NCBI GenBank assembly: GCA_021849075.1
Contig: JAJZTH010000012.1
Span: forward strand, 26,741-90,740
Direction: 5' to 3'
Length of the DNA stretch: 64,000 nt
Source: Pseudomonadota bacterium
GTDB lineage: Bacteria > Pseudomonadota > Alphaproteobacteria > Sphingomonadales > Sphingomonadaceae
The notes below the pieces were generated by a model. The model was given only the letters and a program-made list of their open reading frames with translations. It did not search any database and had not been told where the DNA came from. A program made the position numbers and the translations under genes. Positions 60,587-64,000 of the stretch are shown one piece after another. How positions within the stretch are numbered: position 1 is the first letter of the stretch; each line of letters opens with the position of its first letter.

Positions 60587-61520
60587 GCCGGTCGCCCTGC
60601 TGGCGATGGCACTGGAGGCGCCGGTCGGCTGGCCCGACGCGGTGCAACGCCGGATCGGGCATCCGGTCGGGCTGTTCGCCGCGATCATTGGTGCGTACGA
60701 GCGACGCTGGAACCAGACTGATGGATCGGCCGCTGCGCGCCGGGCGAGCGGCATCGGCTGCGTACTGATCCTGCTATGTATAACGATAGGTGGCGGGTTG
60801 CTGTTGGAATGGGCGGCAAAGCTGCTGCTGGGGCAGTGGAGCTGGATCATGGTCGCGCTGCTGGCTATGCCCGGCATGGCGGCGGGTAGCTTGCATCGTC
60901 ATGTCCGCGCCGTGGCGATCCCCCTGCGCGCTGGCGATCTGGAACAAGCGCGCGCAGCGGTCGGCATGATCGTGGGGCGGGATACCGCGCAGCTTGATCG
61001 GGCCGGGGTGGCGCGCGCGGCGATCGAAAGTCTGGCGGAAAGTTTCTGCGATGGCGTGGCGGCGCCGCTTTTCTGGTTGCTGCTTGGCGGATTGCCGGGC
61101 CTGTGGGCCTATAAGGCGATCAATACCGCCGACAGCCTGATCGGGCACAGGGAGCCGCGCTGGCGCGCCTTTGGCTGGGCGGCGGCGCGGCTGGATGATG
61201 GGCTGAACCTGATTCCGGCTCGGTTGGCGGGGCTGCTGCTGTGTCTGGCGGCTGGGCGGGGCTGGCGCATCCTATGGCGCGATGCGCGGTGCCATGCTTC
61301 CCCCAATGCGGGTTGGCCGGAGGCGGCGATGGCCGGCGCGCTCGACCTGTCGCTGGCCGGGCCGATCGCCTATGACGGCGTGCCTCAGGAAAAGGACTGG
61401 ATTGGATCGGGCCGTCGGGATTTGGACGGGCAGGATATCGATAGGGCGCTGCGCCTTTATCGCCGGGCCTGTCTGCTGCTGGCGGTGGTGGCAGGGGGAG
61501 GGGCCTGGGCATGGCGATGA
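60579..61520 (+). CDS. cbiB: Adenosylcobinamide-phosphate synthase
   Basis: GRDTAQLDRAGVARAAIESLAESFCDGVAAPLFWLLLGGLPGLWAYKAINTADSLIGHREPRW. Confidence 0.95.
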   Translation: MVEPVALLAMALEAPVGWPDAVQRRIGHPVGLFAAIIGAYERRWNQTDGSAAARRASGIGCVLILLCITIGGGLLLEWAAKLLLGQWSWIMVALLAMPGMAAGSLHRHVRAVAIPLRAGDLEQARAAVGMIVGRDTAQLDRAGVARAAIESLAESFCDGVAAPLFWLLLGGLPGLWAYKAINTADSLIGHREPRWRAFGWAAARLDDGLNLIPARLAGLLLCLAAGRGWRILWRDARCHASPNAGWPEAAMAGALDLSLAGPIAYDGVPQEKDWIGSGRRDLDGQDIDRALRLYRRACLLLAVVAGGGAWAWR

Positions 61521-62023
61521 AACATCTACTGGTGCTGGGCGGCGCGCGATCGGGTAAGAGCCGCCATGCGCAGAGGCGCGCGGAGGCGATGCCCGGCGAC
61601 CTTATTTACGTCGCGACGGCGCAGGCGCTGGATGCGGAAATGGCCGACCGGATCGACCGCCACCGTGCAGATCGCGGCCCGCGTTGGCGCACGGTTGATG
61701 CCCCGTTCGATCTGGCGGGGGTCGTGACGGCGCAGGCCCGGCCCGACCAGACGCTATTGATCGACTGCCTTACGCTGTGGGCGTCCAACTTGTTGCTAGC
61801 CGAACGCGATTTTAACGAGGCGCTGGCGGCGTTGGTCGATGCGCTCGATCACGCGCAGGGGCCGGTCATTCTGGTCGCTAATGAAGTCGGCTTGGGCATC
61901 GTGCCTGACAATGCGCTGGCGCGGCGCTTCCGCGATATGGCGGGGATGATCAATCAAGCGGTTGCTGCTCATTGCGCGGAGGTTGTCTTTGTCGCGGCCG
62001 GCCTGCCACTGCGATTGAAATAG
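61511..62023 (+). CDS. cobU: Adenosylcobinamide kinase / guanylyltransferase
   Basis: LLVLGGARSGKSRHAQRRAE, LIDCLTLWASNLL, VILVANEVGLGIVPDNALARRFRDMAGMINQAVAAHCAEVVFVAAGLPLRLK. Confidence 0.96.
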   Translation: MAMKHLLVLGGARSGKSRHAQRRAEAMPGDLIYVATAQALDAEMADRIDRHRADRGPRWRTVDAPFDLAGVVTAQARPDQTLLIDCLTLWASNLLLAERDFNEALAALVDALDHAQGPVILVANEVGLGIVPDNALARRFRDMAGMINQAVAAHCAEVVFVAAGLPLRLK

Positions 62024-62026
62024 GCT

Positions 62027-62038
62027 GAACTCGACTCA
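62027..62038 (+). repeat. Left copy of a 12-bp inverted repeat pair
   Basis: GAACTCGACTCA; exact reverse complement at 63718-63729. Confidence 0.6.
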
Positions 62039-62129
62039 TTCCCTTGGCAAGTACAATAGCGATTGTTGCTATGAGTCGAGATGAGAGAGGATGTTGGCGG
62101 CCACATGGACAAGTTGGAGGTTGTGGCTT

Positions 62130-62580
62130 TCACGGGACATGGACGGACTGAACCTCAAGCCGTGCATCTGATGTGTCGGGCAATCTGGCGTGAAGAGTAA
62201 GATCGCTGACTTGGTTGTCATCGGTCGTCAGATCGACAAGGAACAGCGAATAGCCATTCATCCAGCGATAGACAGAGCGTTCCCAGGTGGCGATGTTTAA
62301 TGCGGACAGCGTCGCGCGATATGCGTTTACATTGCTTCCGCTGTTGCGGGCCTGATCGGTTGCACGCGGTCGATAGGGTGATCGGAGAGGTGTAAGTCGC
62401 CTATCAGGAAGGCATCGACAATTTGCTCGAATGGCTCGCGCCAATCCAGTGGCACTTCATACTCTTCAACATCCCGCCCCGGCCTTGACCTGCCCGGCGC
62501 ATTCCGGGAAGGCGGTAATCCATGTCCGACAGGATAAGGATTTTCGCCGCTTGGAACCGACCACCATGATGTCGAAGTCA
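62130..62580 (-). pseudogene. Frameshifted small protein gene (unknown family)
   Basis: Two overlapping ORFs join into EEYEVPLDWREPFEQIVDAFLIGDLHLSDHPIDRVQPIRPATAEAM / VNAYRATLSALNIATWERSVYRWMNGYSLFLVDLTTDDNQVSDLTLHARLPDTSDARLEVQSVHVP across a frame change near 62325-62340. Confidence 0.5.
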
Positions 62581-63699
62581 TCCCCCGGCTTATTGGCCGC
62601 CACCCGGATCGCTTTCGTGGTTCCCGGCTATGCGATATCGGCCTGGGCGCCGCTGATCCCGCATGTGCAGGCGCAAATTGGTCTCAATCCCGGGCAATTG
62701 GGACTTGCCCTGTTGGCATTGGGCGCCGGGTCGATGACGACGATGCCCATGGCGGGCGGGCTGGTCGGGAAACTGGGATGCCGACGGCTCTTCGCTGGAT
62801 CGGGTTATGTCATTGCACTGATCCTCCCCCTGCTGGCGCTTGCGCGATCGGCCATGATTCTGGCTTTAGCCTTGTTCGTCCTCGGTCTGGCGATCGGGTT
62901 GTTCAGTTGCGCGCGCAACCTGCATGGGATTCATACCGAACAGACTTTGGGACGACGGTTGATGTCCGGCTTTCATGGCTTCTACAGTATGGGGTGCATA
63001 TTGGGTGCCGGCACGATGAGCGTGCTGATGGGATCGGGTGTGTCGCCGGCCATCGCGATCCTGCTGGTTGCGATCGCCGTGATGATCGGCGTGACGGTGT
63101 CGACGCCGCGTATCACGGATGAGCGCAACGCCAGCGGACCGGCCCATGCCTGGCCGCGCGGCGTGGTGCTGGGGATCGGCCTGCTGTGTTTCGTCATCTT
63201 CATGGCGGAGGGATCGGTACTGGACTGGAGCGCGCTGTTGCTGTCGGATCATTTCCACCTCGATGCGGCGCGGGCGGGCCTTGGCTACGTGGCCTTTGCC
63301 ATGATGATGACGGTCGGCCGTCTGAGTGGCGATGCGCTGGTTCGGCGCTTTGGCGACCGGATCATTCTGGGCCTTGGGCCGGTGATCGCTGCCTTTGGCT
63401 TCGGCATCGCCATCCTGCCGCTGCACTGGACGCTGGCGGTTGCCGGCTTTGCGCTGGTGGGGGCGGGATTGGCCAATGTCGTGCCGCTGCTTTACAGCGC
63501 CGTCGGCCGACAGACCATCATGCCGCAAAATCTCGCGCTCGCTGCTGCCGGATCGATCGGCTTTGCCGGGGTGCTGACTGGACCCGCCGCAATCGGCTTC
63601 ATTGCTCAATGGACCAGCCTCGCAACCGCCTTTGCCATTCTGGCCGGTCTGGTCCTGCTGGTTGCCCTTCAAGCGCCTCGAACGACCTCTAGGGCATAA
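62566..63699 (+). CDS. MFS transporter
   Basis: ~12 TM segments; RIAFVVPGYAISAWAPLIPHVQAQIGLNPGQLGLALLALGAGSM; start at MMSKSSPG. Confidence 0.92.
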   Translation: MMSKSSPGLLAATRIAFVVPGYAISAWAPLIPHVQAQIGLNPGQLGLALLALGAGSMTTMPMAGGLVGKLGCRRLFAGSGYVIALILPLLALARSAMILALALFVLGLAIGLFSCARNLHGIHTEQTLGRRLMSGFHGFYSMGCILGAGTMSVLMGSGVSPAIAILLVAIAVMIGVTVSTPRITDERNASGPAHAWPRGVVLGIGLLCFVIFMAEGSVLDWSALLLSDHFHLDAARAGLGYVAFAMMMTVGRLSGDALVRRFGDRIILGLGPVIAAFGFGIAILPLHWTLAVAGFALVGAGLANVVPLLYSAVGRQTIMPQNLALAAAGSIGFAGVLTGPAAIGFIAQWTSLATAFAILAGLVLLVALQAPRTTSRA

Positions 63700-63717
63700 G
63701 GCCATCGCCTGCTTGAG

Positions 63718-63729
63718 TGAGTCGAGTTC
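63718..63729 (-). repeat. Right copy of a 12-bp inverted repeat pair
   Basis: TGAGTCGAGTTC. Confidence 0.6.
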
Positions 63730-63839
63730 TATGTTTGGCGCGTTGATTCTTGAATTTGTTGAGAAAACAGGTGGTTGATTCGGTGTTTTGGGGGTTTTTG
63801 GGTGGATTGTGGTTTGGTGATGGGGGCGTTCTGCCTTGT

Positions 63840-63940
63840 GGAGATGTTTGTTAGAATGTTGTAATTATTGCACTTTTCCGTAAAATTCACGAAAGTTTCA
63901 AAAAAGCATTTGACGGAATCAGCAGCCCCGCCTAGAGGGC
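63840..63940 (+). promoter_or_regulatory. Strong promoter with AT-rich UP-like region, possibly of an rRNA/tRNA operon beyond the window
   Basis: AT-rich tract (GTTGTAATTATTGCACTTTTCCGTAAAATTCACGAAAGTTTCAAAAAAGCA) then TTGACG-N16-CTAGAG. Confidence 0.5.
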
Positions 63941-64000
63941 TTTTCACCGGACGGGGCGCTGCCAAACGGGAGCGCTTCTACCGGTCGCCAACATAGACGG

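Noticed and set aside
63729-63965. 78-aa minus-strand ORF at the right edge
   Set aside because: Asn/Thr/Gln/Lys-rich translation of an AT-rich promoter region; no start-site or homology support.

Overview
64 kb of GC-rich chromosome from an alphaproteobacterium, most likely a sphingomonad (inferred from the lig-type protocatechuate 4,5-cleavage genes, the many TonB receptors and the overall gene style). From left to right: (1) a copper-resistance locus (copCD, copAB) with a CnrYXH-like anti-sigma / periplasmic sensor / ECF-sigma trio. (2) A near-complete protocatechuate 4,5-cleavage cluster (ligI-ligU-ligK / ligR-orf-ligJ-ligA-ligB-ligC). (3) A TctDE-like two-component system divergent from a solute-binding protein, OprP-like porin, CitMHS transporter and AbrB-type membrane protein. 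(4) TerC, an M28 peptidase, a CapA-like protein, a second TctDE-like system, a serine hydrolase and a TonB receptor. (5) A reduced rut pyrimidine-degradation operon (rutB-C-D-A) and adenosine deaminase. (6) A large accessory-looking catabolic/uptake cluster: opine-oxidase-like trimer, Dpp-type ABC importer, second DAO oxidase, HAD, D-2-hydroxyacid dehydrogenase and siderophore-type TonB receptor. (7) Formaldehyde detoxification genes (frmA/fghA). (8) A cobalamin-riboswitch-led cobinamide salvage operon. (9) An MFS gene next to a frameshifted gene, and a probable strong (rrn-like) promoter at the right edge. The most interesting unexplained signals are: (a) a 19-bp motif repeated in four places with a constant spacing to a -10-like hexamer, suggesting an OmpR-family regulon; (b) a 19-bp near-palindrome shared by the two promoters of the opine-like cluster, tying the TonB receptor to the ABC/oxidase operon; (c) a 20-22-bp degenerate repeat array upstream of the B12 riboswitch. 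All product names come from reading the translated sequences and recalled family features; no database search was run.
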